Below, in pieces: positions 46,555 through 55,228 of a stretch of DNA of 64,000 nucleotides. Under the pieces are notes generated by a model. It was not told the origin of the DNA, made no database searches, and was given only the letters and a program-made list of their open reading frames with translations. A program made the translations under genes and the position numbers. Position 1 is the first letter of the stretch, and every line of letters begins with the position of its first letter. The DNA comes from Leeia aquatica (GTDB lineage Bacteria; Pseudomonadota; Gammaproteobacteria; Burkholderiales; Leeiaceae), in contig NZ_JABAIM010000001.1 of NCBI RefSeq assembly GCF_012641365.1, forward strand, positions 124,001 through 188,000. The letters are read 5' to 3'.

Positions 46555-47202
46555 ATGAAAACGGCCGACGACAGCACGCTGCAGGATCAGACCTACCGTA
46601 CGCTACGCCAGTGGCTGACGGTAGGCCGCTTCTTGCCGGGGGAGCGCCTGAAGATCCGCCAGATGTCCGCAGAGCTGGGGGTGGGCGAAATGCCGGTGCG
46701 CGCCGCGCTGCAGCGCCTGGCTGCTGAACATGCGGTGGTCAATGTGCCGCATTGTGGCGTGACGGTACCGCAGCTGTCGCGCGCCCAGTTTGCCGATGTG
46801 CTACAGGTGCGGTTATTGCTGGAAGGTGAAGCTGCCGAGCGGGGCGCGCACCGGCTGAGCGATGCCGAGCTGCAAACCTTGCAGCAGCTCTCGGAGCAGA
46901 TGGCCACCGCACTGACCATCCCGGATGCCAAGGCCTATCTGGATGCCAACGAACGTTTTCACCTGATTCTCTATCGTGCTAGCGGCTCCCCGCTGCTGCT
47001 GGAACTGATCGAAACCGTGTGGCTGCAGGTCGGCCCGATTTCCAACCAGCTGTTTGACGACCCCGACTTTGCCAAACGCCTGAATGACGCCCACAGCGAT
47101 GTCATGCTGGCGCTGCACAAGCGCGACAGCAGCGCAGTCCGCCGTGCCATTGAGCGCGATCTCTTTTACGCCGGACAATACTTGCAATCGCGTTGTAGCT
47201 GA
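46555..47202 (+). CDS. GntR-family (FCD) transcriptional regulator
   Basis: About 215 aa from ATG 46555 (MKTADDSTLQDQTYRTL); the frame to 46474 overlaps the previous gene and is rejected. The winged HTH is GRFLPGERLKIRQMSAELGV followed by MPVRAALQRLAAE. The FCD effector domain follows (LLLEGEAAERGAHRLSDAEL, DANERFHLILYRASGSPLL, DAHSDVMLALHKRDSSAVRRAI). Such regulators bind carboxylates through a metal site. It is positioned after the amine/aminotransferase genes and is the best candidate to bind the TTTGATCAAA operators at 43603-43776. Repression or activation cannot be told. Confidence 0.88.
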   Translation: MKTADDSTLQDQTYRTLRQWLTVGRFLPGERLKIRQMSAELGVGEMPVRAALQRLAAEHAVVNVPHCGVTVPQLSRAQFADVLQVRLLLEGEAAERGAHRLSDAELQTLQQLSEQMATALTIPDAKAYLDANERFHLILYRASGSPLLLELIETVWLQVGPISNQLFDDPDFAKRLNDAHSDVMLALHKRDSSAVRRAIERDLFYAGQYLQSRCS

Positions 47203-47281
47203 GTGCGGCACGCTTGCGGCATTCGGCTGAACGAGTCAGGCAAATGTCATACAATGCAGGATTGCCCCTGCACAGCGCGCC

Positions 47282-48124
47282 ATGCTGAACCGACTTGACC
47301 ATTTTCTGCTCAATCCACCACTGCTGCCGCAGTTGTCAGGCTGGCGGCGTGGTGTGATCGAGTTTTTATTTTTTGGTCTCAAGGAGGCCCGCTCATGCCT
47401 GTTTGCAGGGCTGTTTTTCAGCATGGTACTGCTGGTGCCACGAAGTGATTTGTTTGGCTGGCACCGCTATGATGTCCTGCTGGCGGGGGCAGTGCTGATT
47501 CAGGCTTTGATGCTGGTGCTAAAGCTGGAAACCCTGGACGAGCTCAAAGCCGTTTGCCTGTTTCATGTGCTCGGCTTTGGGCTGGAAGTGTTCAAGACAT
47601 CGGGTCATATTGCGTCATGGAGCTACCCGGATGCGGGCTGGAGCAAATTGTTTGGTGTACCACTGTTTGCGGGCTTCATGTACGCTGCCGTGGGAAGTTA
47701 CATCCTTCAGGCCTGGTATTTGTTCGGTTTGCGCTTTCGTCATCACCCGCCCTACTGGATGGCCACGCTGGTAGCGCTGCTGATCTATGCCAATTTCTTC
47801 ACCCATCATTACATCATGGATTTTCGCGGCTATCTGGCCATGTTGATCATTGGCCTCTATGCCCGTGCCACGGTCATTTTCCGGCCTTATGACCGTGAGC
47901 GCAGCATGCCGCTGTTGCTGAGCTTTGTGTTGATCGGTTTCTTCATCTGGCTGGCCGAAAACATCAGCACCTTTCTGCACATCTGGGCCTACCCTCACCA
48001 GCTGGGGGGCTGGTCTGCTGTGCACGTGGGTAAATGGGGCTCCTGGTCGCTGCTGGTGATCATGACCTTTACCATCATCACCCATCTGCAACATCACCGC
48101 CGCTCGGTACATGTGCCGGAATGA
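47282..48124 (+). CDS. DUF817 integral membrane protein
   Basis: A 280-aa protein with about seven to eight hydrophobic segments. The family's N-terminal FLFFGLKEARSCLFAGLFF and the central LKTSGHIASWSYPDAGW-like region (here VFKTSGHIASWSYPDAGWSK) and YANFFTHHYIMDFR are visible. Conserved His and Tyr residues inside membrane segments hint at a catalytic or metal-binding role as in ceramidase-like folds, but this is only suggestion. No function is known for DUF817. It is a single gene between the GntR regulator and a convergent Lrp gene, and cotranscription is not obvious. Confidence 0.85.
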   Translation: MLNRLDHFLLNPPLLPQLSGWRRGVIEFLFFGLKEARSCLFAGLFFSMVLLVPRSDLFGWHRYDVLLAGAVLIQALMLVLKLETLDELKAVCLFHVLGFGLEVFKTSGHIASWSYPDAGWSKLFGVPLFAGFMYAAVGSYILQAWYLFGLRFRHHPPYWMATLVALLIYANFFTHHYIMDFRGYLAMLIIGLYARATVIFRPYDRERSMPLLLSFVLIGFFIWLAENISTFLHIWAYPHQLGGWSAVHVGKWGSWSLLVIMTFTIITHLQHHRRSVHVPE

Positions 48125-48130
48125 GCGGCG

Positions 48131-48655
48131 TTACAGCCACTCAGTCGGCGCTGCGTCCAGATCCGGCAAGGTCAGCCCATGCTGCGGCAGTGGCAAGGCG
48201 GTTTTGTAGCGAACCTGCTTCAGCGCAAAGCTGGAGCGGATGCTGGCGATGGCACTGATACGACTGAGGTGCCCGAGGATGAAACGCTCCAGCGCCGGGG
48301 TGTCCGGTACCACCACCCGCAGCAGATAGTCCGCATCGCCCGTCATCAAGTAGCACTCCATCACTTCTGGCCGGTCGGCGATGGCCGCCTCAAATTCCTG
48401 AATCGTGCGCTCATCCTGCTGCTTCAACGACACATTGATGAACACATTGAGGCGAAGCCCCAGCACCTCCGGGTTCAGCAGGGTTACTTGCTGACGGATG
48501 ATGCCCAGGTTTTCAATGCGCTTGACCCGGTTGAAACAGGGGGTGGTCGACAGGTGAACGGTACGCGCCAGTTCCGCGTGCGTCACGCGTGCGTTTTGCT
48601 GCATCTGGTGCAGGATGGCAATGTCGGTACGATCCAGCCGTTGCGGGTTCTGCAT
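48131..48655 (-). CDS. Lrp/AsnC-family regulator (MdeR-like context)
   Basis: A 174-aa protein. The N-terminal HTH ([40 protein letters not shown]) is followed by the RAM ligand domain ([38 protein letters not shown]). It is divergent from the AceE-like gene at 48813 with a 157-bp intergene, the arrangement of mdeR and methionine-degradation genes in pseudomonads. Lrp proteins sense amino acids as octamers. Here it likely controls the adjacent E1 enzyme; the ligand is inferred, not shown. Confidence 0.88.
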   Translation of the reverse strand: MQNPQRLDRTDIAILHQMQQNARVTHAELARTVHLSTTPCFNRVKRIENLGIIRQQVTLLNPEVLGLRLNVFINVSLKQQDERTIQEFEAAIADRPEVMECYLMTGDADYLLRVVVPDTPALERFILGHLSRISAIASIRSSFALKQVRYKTALPLPQHGLTLPDLDAAPTEWL

Positions 48656-48812
48656 GATTATTCCAAGTTGGTGATCATTTGAAGAATATTATTACGCTAA
48701 CAAAGCATGCCTTGGCAAACGTTGGATAAATTTTCTGGGGCAATCGCGCTACCATTTTTCGGTGCGCAAGCAAGGTCTTGCATTCCGGTCAATGGCATCC
48801 AGCAGGTTGAAC

Positions 48813-51518
48813 ATGAACAACATTACCCCTCCCTTTCTGTGGCATACCGTGCACCAGCAGGACCCGGACCCTGTAGAGACCGCAGAATGGCGTGAGGCCC
48901 TCGAAAGCCTGCTGCAAGCCTCCGGCAGCCAGCGGGTACATGACATCATGGACATGCTGACCGAGCTGGCTCGGCAGCCGCATATTGGCTGGCAGCCACC
49001 GCGTGGCACCCCCTACCTGAACAGCATTGCTGTAGAGCAACAGCCTGCATTTCCGGGCGATCTGGCCATCGAAGAGCGGCTGGCGTCGATCATGCGCTGG
49101 AATGCGCTGGCGATGGTGGTGCGTGCCAATGCAGCCTACGGTGAGCTGGGTGGGCATATCGCCAGCTACGCCAGTGCGGCAGACTTGTTTGAGGTGGGGT
49201 TCAACCATTTCTTCCGCGCGGCCTATCCCAATGGGGGGGACGATCTGGTGTTTTTCCAGCCGCACTCCGCTCCCGGCGTGTACGCCCGGGCCTTTCTGGA
49301 AGGACGGCTCAGTGAGGCGCAGCTGGGTTACTACCGGCAGGAACTGTCTGCCCAACAACAGGGCACACAAGGCTTGAGCAGTTACCCCCATCCGTGGCTG
49401 ATGCCGGATTTCTGGCAGTTCCCCACCGGCTCGATGGGCCTGGGGCCGATCAGCTCCATTTATCAGGCCCGCTTCATGCGCTACCTGAGTCACCGGCAAC
49501 TGCTGGATACCCGAGGGCGCAAGGTGTGGGGGGTGTTTGGCGATGGCGAAATGGACGAGCCGGAGAGCATGAGTGCGCTCACCCTGGCGGCCCGTGAGCA
49601 ACTGGATAACCTGATCTGGGTGGTGAATTGCAATCTGCAGCGGCTGGATGGCCCGGTGCGGGGCAATGGCCGCATCATTGACGAGCTGGAAACCCTGTTC
49701 ACCGGTGCGGGCTGGCACGTGATCAAGCTGGTGTGGGGCTCCGACTGGGATGGTCTGTTCGCACGTGACCATGCCGGGGCCTTGACCCGTGCGTTTGCCC
49801 ATACCGTGGATGGTCAGTTGCAGACGTTTGCGGCCAAGGATGGCCGTTACAACCGTGAGCACTTCTTTGGACAAAACCCGGAACTGGCTGCACTGGCGCA
49901 AGGCCTCACCGATGAGCAGATCGACCGGCTGAAGCGCGGCGGGCATGATCTGGTGAAGATTCATGCCGCCTATCATGCCGCCATGCAGACCGAAGGTTGC
50001 CCAACCGTGATCCTTGCCCATACCAAGAAAGGCTACGGCATGGGCGAGGCCGGTCAAGGTCGCATGACCACCCACCAGCAGAAGAAGCTGGAGCGGGATG
50101 ACCTGATTGCCTATCGCAACCGCTTCAACCTGCCGCTGACCGATGAGCAAGCCGCCAGCCTGACCTTGGTGCGCCCAGCGGCAGATAGTCCGGAAATGCA
50201 GTATCTGCATGCTCGCCGTCGCGAGCTGGGTGGTGCATTGCCGGCAAGGCGAACCCAGGCAGACGTGATTGCGGTGCCACCGCTGGCGCAGTATGGTCAA
50301 TTTGCACTGCAAGCCGGTGGCAAGGAAATGAGCACCACCATGGCTTTCGTGCGCATGCTGTCCAGCTTGCTCAAGGAACGCCCACTCGGGCAGCGTATCG
50401 TACCGATTGTGGCTGACGAAGCGCGCACCTTTGGCATGGCAAACCTGTTCAAGCAGATTGGCATTTATTCCAGCGCCGGTCAGCAGTATGAGCCGGAAGA
50501 CATTGGCTCGGTGCTGAGCTACCGTGAGGCGCTGGACGGGCAGATTCTGGAAGAAGGCATCAGCGAAGCGGGCGCCATCAGCAGCTGGACCGCTGCCGCC
50601 ACCAGTTATTCCGTGCATGGCCTGGCCATGCTGCCCTTTTACATCTACTACTCGATGTTTGGCTTCCAGCGCATTGGTGACCTGATCTGGGCTGCAGCAG
50701 ACCAGCGCGCTCGCGGTTTCCTGCTGGGAGCAACCTCGGGACGTACCACGCTGGGTGGCGAAGGCTTGCAACATCAGGATGGCAGCAGCGTGATGCAGGC
50801 CGCAGCCATACCCAATTGCAAGGTCTATGACCCCTGCTTTGCTGGTGAACTGGCCGTGATTCTGGATCACGGCATGCGACAGATGATGGAGCAACAGCAA
50901 GACGTATTCTATTACCTGACGGTGATGAACGAGAGCTACGCCCAGCCAGACCTGCCTGAAGCAGCCGCGCAGAATGTGATCAAGGGCATGTACCGCTTTA
51001 CCCACCTCTCCGTGCCGGAGGCGCGCGGCAAGGTGCGCCTGCTCGGCTCCGGAGCCATCCTGCGGGAAGTGATCGCCGCCGCCAGTTTGCTGCAGCAGGA
51101 ATGGCAGGTGGAGGTGGAGGTGTGGAGCGTGACCAGCTTTGCCGAGCTGTCACGCGAGGCCCAGGAAGTGGAGCGCTGGAACCGCCTGCATCCGCAGGAT
51201 GAGGCACGCGTCGCACATGTCTCACAATGCCTGCAGGGGGAGGCGCCAGTCATCGCTGCCACCGACTACGTCCGAGCCTGGCCCATGCTGATTGCCAGTT
51301 ACTTGCGCGCACCCTATACGGTATTGGGGACCGATGGCTTTGGCCGCAGTGATACCCGGCTTGAGCTGCGCCAGTTCTTTGAAGTGGATCGCCACCAGAT
51401 TGTGCTGGCTGCCCTCCAGAGCCTGCGACAACAAGGCCGTTGCGATGCGGCCCTGTGCCAGCAGGCCATCGAACGCTATGGCATTACCAGTGAGCGCGAG
51501 GCCCCCTGGCATCGCTAA
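48813..51518 (+). CDS. AceE-type 2-oxoacid dehydrogenase E1 (MdeB-like)
   Basis: About 901 aa from ATG 48813 (MNNITPPFLWHTVHQQ), which has AGG at proper spacing; the upstream ATG at 48762 is less likely. The homodimeric PDH E1 features are clear: SYASAADLFEVGFNHFFR, the thiamine diphosphate motif GDGEMDEPESMSALTLAARE ending at NCNLQRLDGPVRGNG, and AHTKKGYGMGEAGQGR. No E2 or E3 gene follows. Standalone copies of this type next to an Lrp regulator match MdeB, which oxidises 2-ketobutyrate from methionine breakdown. The mdeA lyase is absent here. It could equally be a second pyruvate dehydrogenase E1. Confidence 0.9.
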   Translation: MNNITPPFLWHTVHQQDPDPVETAEWREALESLLQASGSQRVHDIMDMLTELARQPHIGWQPPRGTPYLNSIAVEQQPAFPGDLAIEERLASIMRWNALAMVVRANAAYGELGGHIASYASAADLFEVGFNHFFRAAYPNGGDDLVFFQPHSAPGVYARAFLEGRLSEAQLGYYRQELSAQQQGTQGLSSYPHPWLMPDFWQFPTGSMGLGPISSIYQARFMRYLSHRQLLDTRGRKVWGVFGDGEMDEPESMSALTLAAREQLDNLIWVVNCNLQRLDGPVRGNGRIIDELETLFTGAGWHVIKLVWGSDWDGLFARDHAGALTRAFAHTVDGQLQTFAAKDGRYNREHFFGQNPELAALAQGLTDEQIDRLKRGGHDLVKIHAAYHAAMQTEGCPTVILAHTKKGYGMGEAGQGRMTTHQQKKLERDDLIAYRNRFNLPLTDEQAASLTLVRPAADSPEMQYLHARRRELGGALPARRTQADVIAVPPLAQYGQFALQAGGKEMSTTMAFVRMLSSLLKERPLGQRIVPIVADEARTFGMANLFKQIGIYSSAGQQYEPEDIGSVLSYREALDGQILEEGISEAGAISSWTAAATSYSVHGLAMLPFYIYYSMFGFQRIGDLIWAAADQRARGFLLGATSGRTTLGGEGLQHQDGSSVMQAAAIPNCKVYDPCFAGELAVILDHGMRQMMEQQQDVFYYLTVMNESYAQPDLPEAAAQNVIKGMYRFTHLSVPEARGKVRLLGSGAILREVIAAASLLQQEWQVEVEVWSVTSFAELSREAQEVERWNRLHPQDEARVAHVSQCLQGEAPVIAATDYVRAWPMLIASYLRAPYTVLGTDGFGRSDTRLELRQFFEVDRHQIVLAALQSLRQQGRCDAALCQQAIERYGITSEREAPWHR

Positions 51519-51580
51519 GCCCTTGTTGAATGATGCTGGGTCACCCATACTGAGCTGACGATACACAGGGAGGTGTACCG

Positions 51581-51910
51581 ATGGCCGTAGACCCAGTACT
51601 GGCAGACGAGATCAGGGGGCTGTTGTCCGGTGAGCCTGGGGTCGATGAGAAAAAGATGTTTGGCGGGCTATGCTGGATGTGGCACGGGCATATGCTGTGC
51701 TGCATCAGTAAAGACGGGCGTTACCTGTTTCGGGTCGGACCCGCACAGCAGGCTGAAGCTTTGGCCCGGCCCGGTGCGACAGTCATGGTGCATGGTGGCC
51801 GAACCATAACCGGCTTCATCTGGGTGGAGGCCACCCCTGCCAGGGCCTATGGCCTGGCACTGTGGCTGGCCTTGGCCCGCCACTTTGTGGGCAGCTTGCC
51901 ACCCAAGTAG
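51581..51910 (+). CDS. TfoX N-terminal domain protein
   Basis: A 109-aa protein with the TfoX-N pattern: KKMFGGLCWMWHGHMLCCI then GRYLFRVGPAQQAEAL and MHGGRTITGFIWVEATP. It lacks the C-terminal helix-hairpin domain of full TfoX/Sxy, so a competence role is doubtful; short TfoX-N proteins are common and uncharacterised. It is 60 bp after the E1 gene on the same strand with GGGAGG ahead of it, possibly a separate unit. Confidence 0.85.
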   Translation: MAVDPVLADEIRGLLSGEPGVDEKKMFGGLCWMWHGHMLCCISKDGRYLFRVGPAQQAEALARPGATVMVHGGRTITGFIWVEATPARAYGLALWLALARHFVGSLPPK

Positions 51911-52016
51911 ATACCACTAAGCATGAATCTGTAACATCCATCGCAGATGATGCGTCCGTCAGGTACTCTCGAAGCTTCCTGGCGTGCAAGGAACCCACCA
52001 GCTCAAGGAAAGCGCC

Positions 52017-52619
52017 ATGCGTCTTGCGGGCAAAATCTTGCTGTACTTCTTGTCTATCGGTGTTGCCGGCTATGCCGTGGTCGCGTACACCGCGTTCCCG
52101 ATCGGGAGCCTGGTGCATCCGGACATGTTGCGGAGTTTTCAGGCGCACCGCATTGAAGTGTATGCCCACATTTTTACGTCCGCAGTAGCGCTGTTACTGG
52201 GTCCGCTGCAGTTTTCCCAAGCCTTGCGAGCGCGGAAACCGGCGCTACATCGCTGGCTCGGACGGGCCTATCTGGGGCTCGGCGTCCTGCCCGGCGGGCT
52301 GGCCGGCTTGCTGATCGCACGTAACGCCTATGGCGGCATGCTCTCTACATTGGGGTTTGCCGCACTGGCCATCGCATGGCTATATAGCGGGCTGCGTGCC
52401 TATCTCGCCATTCGGCAGCGCGACATTGGCACACACCGTCGCTGGATGATACGCAATTTCGCGCTCACCCTGGCTGCTGTTACGCTGCGCTGCTACCTGC
52501 CGCTCAGCATGCTCACGGCCATTCCGTTTGAACAGGCTTACCCAGTGATTGCCTGGCTATGCTGGGTACCCAACCTGCTGATCGCGGAGCGGTGGCTACG
52601 CCGCAGCAACCCGCATTGA
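52017..52619 (+). CDS. DUF2306 membrane protein
   Basis: About 200 aa from ATG 52017 (MRLAGKILLYFLSIG), behind AAGGA. Six or so hydrophobic segments. The family pattern includes VYAHIFTSAVALLLGPLQF, LHRWLGRAYLGLGVLPGGLA, GTHRRWMIRNFALTLAAVTL and the His/Arg pairs that recall cytochrome b561-like haem-binding membrane proteins, so haem or quinone binding is possible but unproven. Downstream, the 223-bp gap to the convergent DUF2798 gene has an ACATTGAC/GTCAATGT hairpin at 52727-52747. Confidence 0.82.
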   Translation: MRLAGKILLYFLSIGVAGYAVVAYTAFPIGSLVHPDMLRSFQAHRIEVYAHIFTSAVALLLGPLQFSQALRARKPALHRWLGRAYLGLGVLPGGLAGLLIARNAYGGMLSTLGFAALAIAWLYSGLRAYLAIRQRDIGTHRRWMIRNFALTLAAVTLRCYLPLSMLTAIPFEQAYPVIAWLCWVPNLLIAERWLRRSNPH

Positions 52620-52842
52620 TACCACGCCCGTCGTGCAGTCAAGGCGCTGACGGGACGCTCAAGGCAAGAAGCGGTTCAAAGTCTTGCACCCTAGAGAGAG
52701 ACGGGCTGACAACAACGGATGAAGTGACATTGACTGAGTGTCAATGTGCATTCCGGAGTTGTGGTCAGCCTCGTATCGCCATGGCTCCGATCACCTGGAA
52801 TAGATCTCAGACAACACATGACCTGCGAAGACCATCGCAGGA

Positions 52843-53088
52843 TCAGGCGCTTACGGTCCACTGAACCAGCCGCATGACCAAGGGGCGGGTCAGTAATACG
52901 CACGCAAAACCTATCGGTGCAGCCAGTGCATACGCTCGCAGTACTCGAAGCAGATAGTCATGACCCAGCCCGGTATTGACCCCCAGAATGACGGCGGTCA
53001 TCAGAAAAGCCATGATGGCGGCCATGTAGAACGAGAAGACGATGGGTGTAAAGCGTTTAGGGATTTTCCATCGGTTCGTTGGGTTCAT
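52843..53088 (-). CDS. DUF2798 small membrane protein
   Basis: An 81-aa protein with two membrane helices: FTPIVFSFYMAAIMAFLMTA and a second helix around YALAAPIGFACVLLTRPLV, the DUF2798 layout (VAPxxR-type ending RPLVMRLV). It is divergent from the AraC regulator, with a Fur-like box between, a pattern consistent with iron-linked expression. Its function is unknown. Confidence 0.8.
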   Translation of the reverse strand: MNPTNRWKIPKRFTPIVFSFYMAAIMAFLMTAVILGVNTGLGHDYLLRVLRAYALAAPIGFACVLLTRPLVMRLVQWTVSA

Positions 53089-53141
53089 TGAAATGACCTT
53101 TCCTCAATAATGAGTTGTGATGACGGCAATCATTTTACCAA

Positions 53142-53156
53142 TGAAAACAATTCTCA
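53142..53156. promoter_or_regulatory. Candidate Fur box between DUF2798 and araC-type genes
   Basis: TGAAAACAATTCTCA is a 7-1-7 inverted repeat matching the Fur core TGATAATNATTATCA at 11 of 14 positions, in the divergent promoter region. Confidence 0.5.
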
Positions 53157-53196
53157 CTTAATATGCGGATTGGACCATTATGTATGAGCATCGTGC

Positions 53197-54084
53197 ATGA
53201 CAAGCACACACAGCATCCGCGAGTCTGATTTTCTGGCAGAAAGCACGCGCTCCGGTGTGGCAAGCTCAGACTGGGGGCAGATTCAGCAACGCAGCCAACA
53301 AGTTGCACCAGGACTATCCCTGACCTCCTTGCAGTGTGAAACCCGGCGTGACCTGCGAGTGATACCGGATCGCCCCCCGGAAGCGGCAGCCTGGGTGATG
53401 GCGGTCAGTCTCACGGGGCATTCCTGCTTTGAAACCACCTCCGGCATACAATGGCTATTCAAGCCCGCCAGCCATAGCTGGGGCTTACGTACCGGTCACA
53501 AAGGGGTACGCCACTACCCCGCTGGTCAACGTATATCGCAGTTGCGCTTGGTCCTGGCTCCCGAACTGGCCAACCATTACCTGGGCCCGGTGAGTCGCCT
53601 GCTCTCGGGAAAGATCAGCCAGCCGATCAGCAATACCCTTGCGCTAAGCCGGGCGGCGCAGCAGTTGTTGCACAACCATGCACACTTGTCTCCTCTGACG
53701 CTACATCAGGCCAGCCTTGAGCTACTGCAATTGGCTTTGCCCGCTGAGGGTTCTCATGTCGCCAGATCGTCTGGCATGGTGCATGTCCTTGCACTGATTC
53801 ATGCCGGTCAGGCTGATCGACTGTCAGTTGCAGAGCTTGCCAGGTATGCAGGCTTGAGTGTACGTCGGTTCAAGCAGGCGTTTCATGAGCAGACCCGACA
53901 GGGGGTTCTACAGTACATCCAGCAACAGCGCATGCTGCGTGGTCTGCAACTGTTGCGGCAAGGCTGGCGTGTATCACAAGTGGCCTACCAGCTGGGGTAT
54001 GAGCATCCCAATAACTTCAGCGCGGCTTTTTTGCGCTACTTTGGGCATGCACCTCGAGATACCGTTGTGGGCAAGGTGGCCTGA
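53197..54084 (+). CDS. AraC-family regulator (PchR-like)
   Basis: A 295-aa protein. The N-terminal ~190 residues resemble siderophore-sensing PchR-type domains, while the two C-terminal HTHs are clear: LSVAELARYAGLSVRRFKQA and WRVSQVAYQLGYEHPNNFSA followed by AFLRYFGHAP. It lies opposite the small DUF2798 gene with a Fur-like box between, so it may act in iron uptake, but no siderophore receptor gene is in the window. The start ATG has no strong Shine-Dalgarno. Confidence 0.85.
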   Translation: MTSTHSIRESDFLAESTRSGVASSDWGQIQQRSQQVAPGLSLTSLQCETRRDLRVIPDRPPEAAAWVMAVSLTGHSCFETTSGIQWLFKPASHSWGLRTGHKGVRHYPAGQRISQLRLVLAPELANHYLGPVSRLLSGKISQPISNTLALSRAAQQLLHNHAHLSPLTLHQASLELLQLALPAEGSHVARSSGMVHVLALIHAGQADRLSVAELARYAGLSVRRFKQAFHEQTRQGVLQYIQQQRMLRGLQLLRQGWRVSQVAYQLGYEHPNNFSAAFLRYFGHAPRDTVVGKVA

Positions 54085-54088
54085 GCGC

Positions 54089-54152
54089 TTGTCGCGGCTA
54101 CGGCACGTCGTTATACTGGAGAACCTTTCATGCCCGCAATGAAAGGTTCTCC
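54089..54152 (+). promoter_or_regulatory. lysE-type gene promoter with a perfect 14-bp dyad abutting the start codon
   Basis: TTGTCG (54089) and TATACT (54112) are 17 bp apart, giving transcription start near 54124. Immediately after lies GGAGAACCTTTCAT / ATGAAAGGTTCTCC (54118-54131 and 54139-54152) with a 7-nt loop; the next base is the A of the ATG. The likely Shine-Dalgarno AAAGG is inside the 3' arm, so an mRNA fold would hide it, while as DNA the dyad would be an operator overlapping the start site. Confidence 0.6.
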
Positions 54153-54779
54153 ATGCTGGATCTGGCTACGCTCTCGCTGTTTTCCCTTGCCGCACTGCTG
54201 CTGACAATTACTCCTGGCCCTGACATGCTGTTGATGACGGCTCGAACCTTGAGTCAAGGGCGCTATTCCGGCTTTGCAACACTGGCGGGTATCCAGACGG
54301 GAACCTATCTGCATGCGCTGGCCGCTGCTTTGGGGCTCTCACAGCTCATGCGCATGGTACCACTGGCCTATGATGGGGTACGGATTGCCGGTGCGCTATA
54401 CCTGCTGTGGCTGGCCATCCAGACACTACGCAGCCCTGCGACCGCTGCGGCTACCGACCAACCCAGCCCCTTGCGCATGGGGCTGGTTTACCGGCAAGGC
54501 TTGTTGTGCAATGTCCTGAATCCCAAGATGGCCTTGTTTGTACTGGCCTTGTTTCCGCAATTCACCCACCCGGCGGCAGGCTCCATGGTGCTGCAATTCC
54601 TGCTGCTGGCTACTGTATTGAACCTGATTGGCCTTGTGGTGAACGGGGTGGTGATCCTGCTGGCACATCAGGTGATGCGCCGTATGCGTGGACAAGCCCC
54701 TCGGCGCTGGCCCCGTTATCTGTTGGGTAGCGTATTTGGAGGACTGGCGCTACGCATGCTGTGGCCGGCCGGACGCTGA
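54153..54779 (+). CDS. LysE/RhtB-family exporter
   Basis: A 208-aa protein with five or six membrane segments. The family signature LLTITPGPDMLLMTARTLSQGR is near residues 16-37 and NVLNPKMALFVLALFPQF near 120. LysE/RhtB proteins export amino acids or derivatives. The substrate is unknown. Its leader carries the hairpin described above and no partner regulator lies directly adjacent except the AraC gene upstream on the same strand. Confidence 0.9.
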   Translation: MLDLATLSLFSLAALLLTITPGPDMLLMTARTLSQGRYSGFATLAGIQTGTYLHALAAALGLSQLMRMVPLAYDGVRIAGALYLLWLAIQTLRSPATAAATDQPSPLRMGLVYRQGLLCNVLNPKMALFVLALFPQFTHPAAGSMVLQFLLLATVLNLIGLVVNGVVILLAHQVMRRMRGQAPRRWPRYLLGSVFGGLALRMLWPAGR

Positions 54780-54789
54780 ATCCTGTGGT

Positions 54790-55155
54790 TCAGCGGTTGG
54801 CCTGCTGCACGTAATCCGTCATCAGGTGTTCGGGCTTGAGCTGTAGCGATGCCTCCCGGTCAAAGCTCAGCGACAGCTCGCCAAGCCCCGGGAGATAGAG
54901 TCGTGCGCCGTGGCTGGGTCCTTCTCGCATCAGCAAGCATTCCTTGCCCTCCACCTCGGCATAGAACTCGTTGAGCCGGTCATTGCCTTCATGCAGGCTG
55001 GCTCGCAGCACGCGACCGTCCCATGGATGATTCACACCATACGCCTTGATCAGGACAGCCTCACCACTGGCAAGCCATGCCAGTTCTACAGTCAGGGTTT
55101 TCGGGCCTTGATAGGATTCGCCATAGCGGGCAACGGGTTCTTTTTTGGCTTGCAT
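54790..55155 (-). CDS. Small beta-rich protein, leaderless paralogue of the next gene
   Basis: 121 aa from ATG 55155 (MQAKKEPVARYGES) preceded by AAGGAG; an upstream ATG at 55224 has no such site. The sequence parallels the neighbouring gene: YGESYQGPKTLTVELAWLAS versus YGEYYLGPKTMTVELAKLAS, then YGVNHPWDGRVLR versus YGVDHAWDGKVLR. Unlike the neighbour it has no signal peptide, so it would stay in the cytoplasm. It is not a known family to me. It lies 73 bp downstream of its paralogue and is probably cotranscribed. Confidence 0.75.
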   Translation of the reverse strand: MQAKKEPVARYGESYQGPKTLTVELAWLASGEAVLIKAYGVNHPWDGRVLRASLHEGNDRLNEFYAEVEGKECLLMREGPSHGARLYLPGLGELSLSFDREASLQLKPEHLMTDYVQQANR

Positions 55156-55228
55156 CAGTGCTCCTTGTGACAGGGGTTTAACCGTTAAAAAGCATGCGGC
55201 ATGCGTGTGTCGCGCCCGCCGCATGCGT

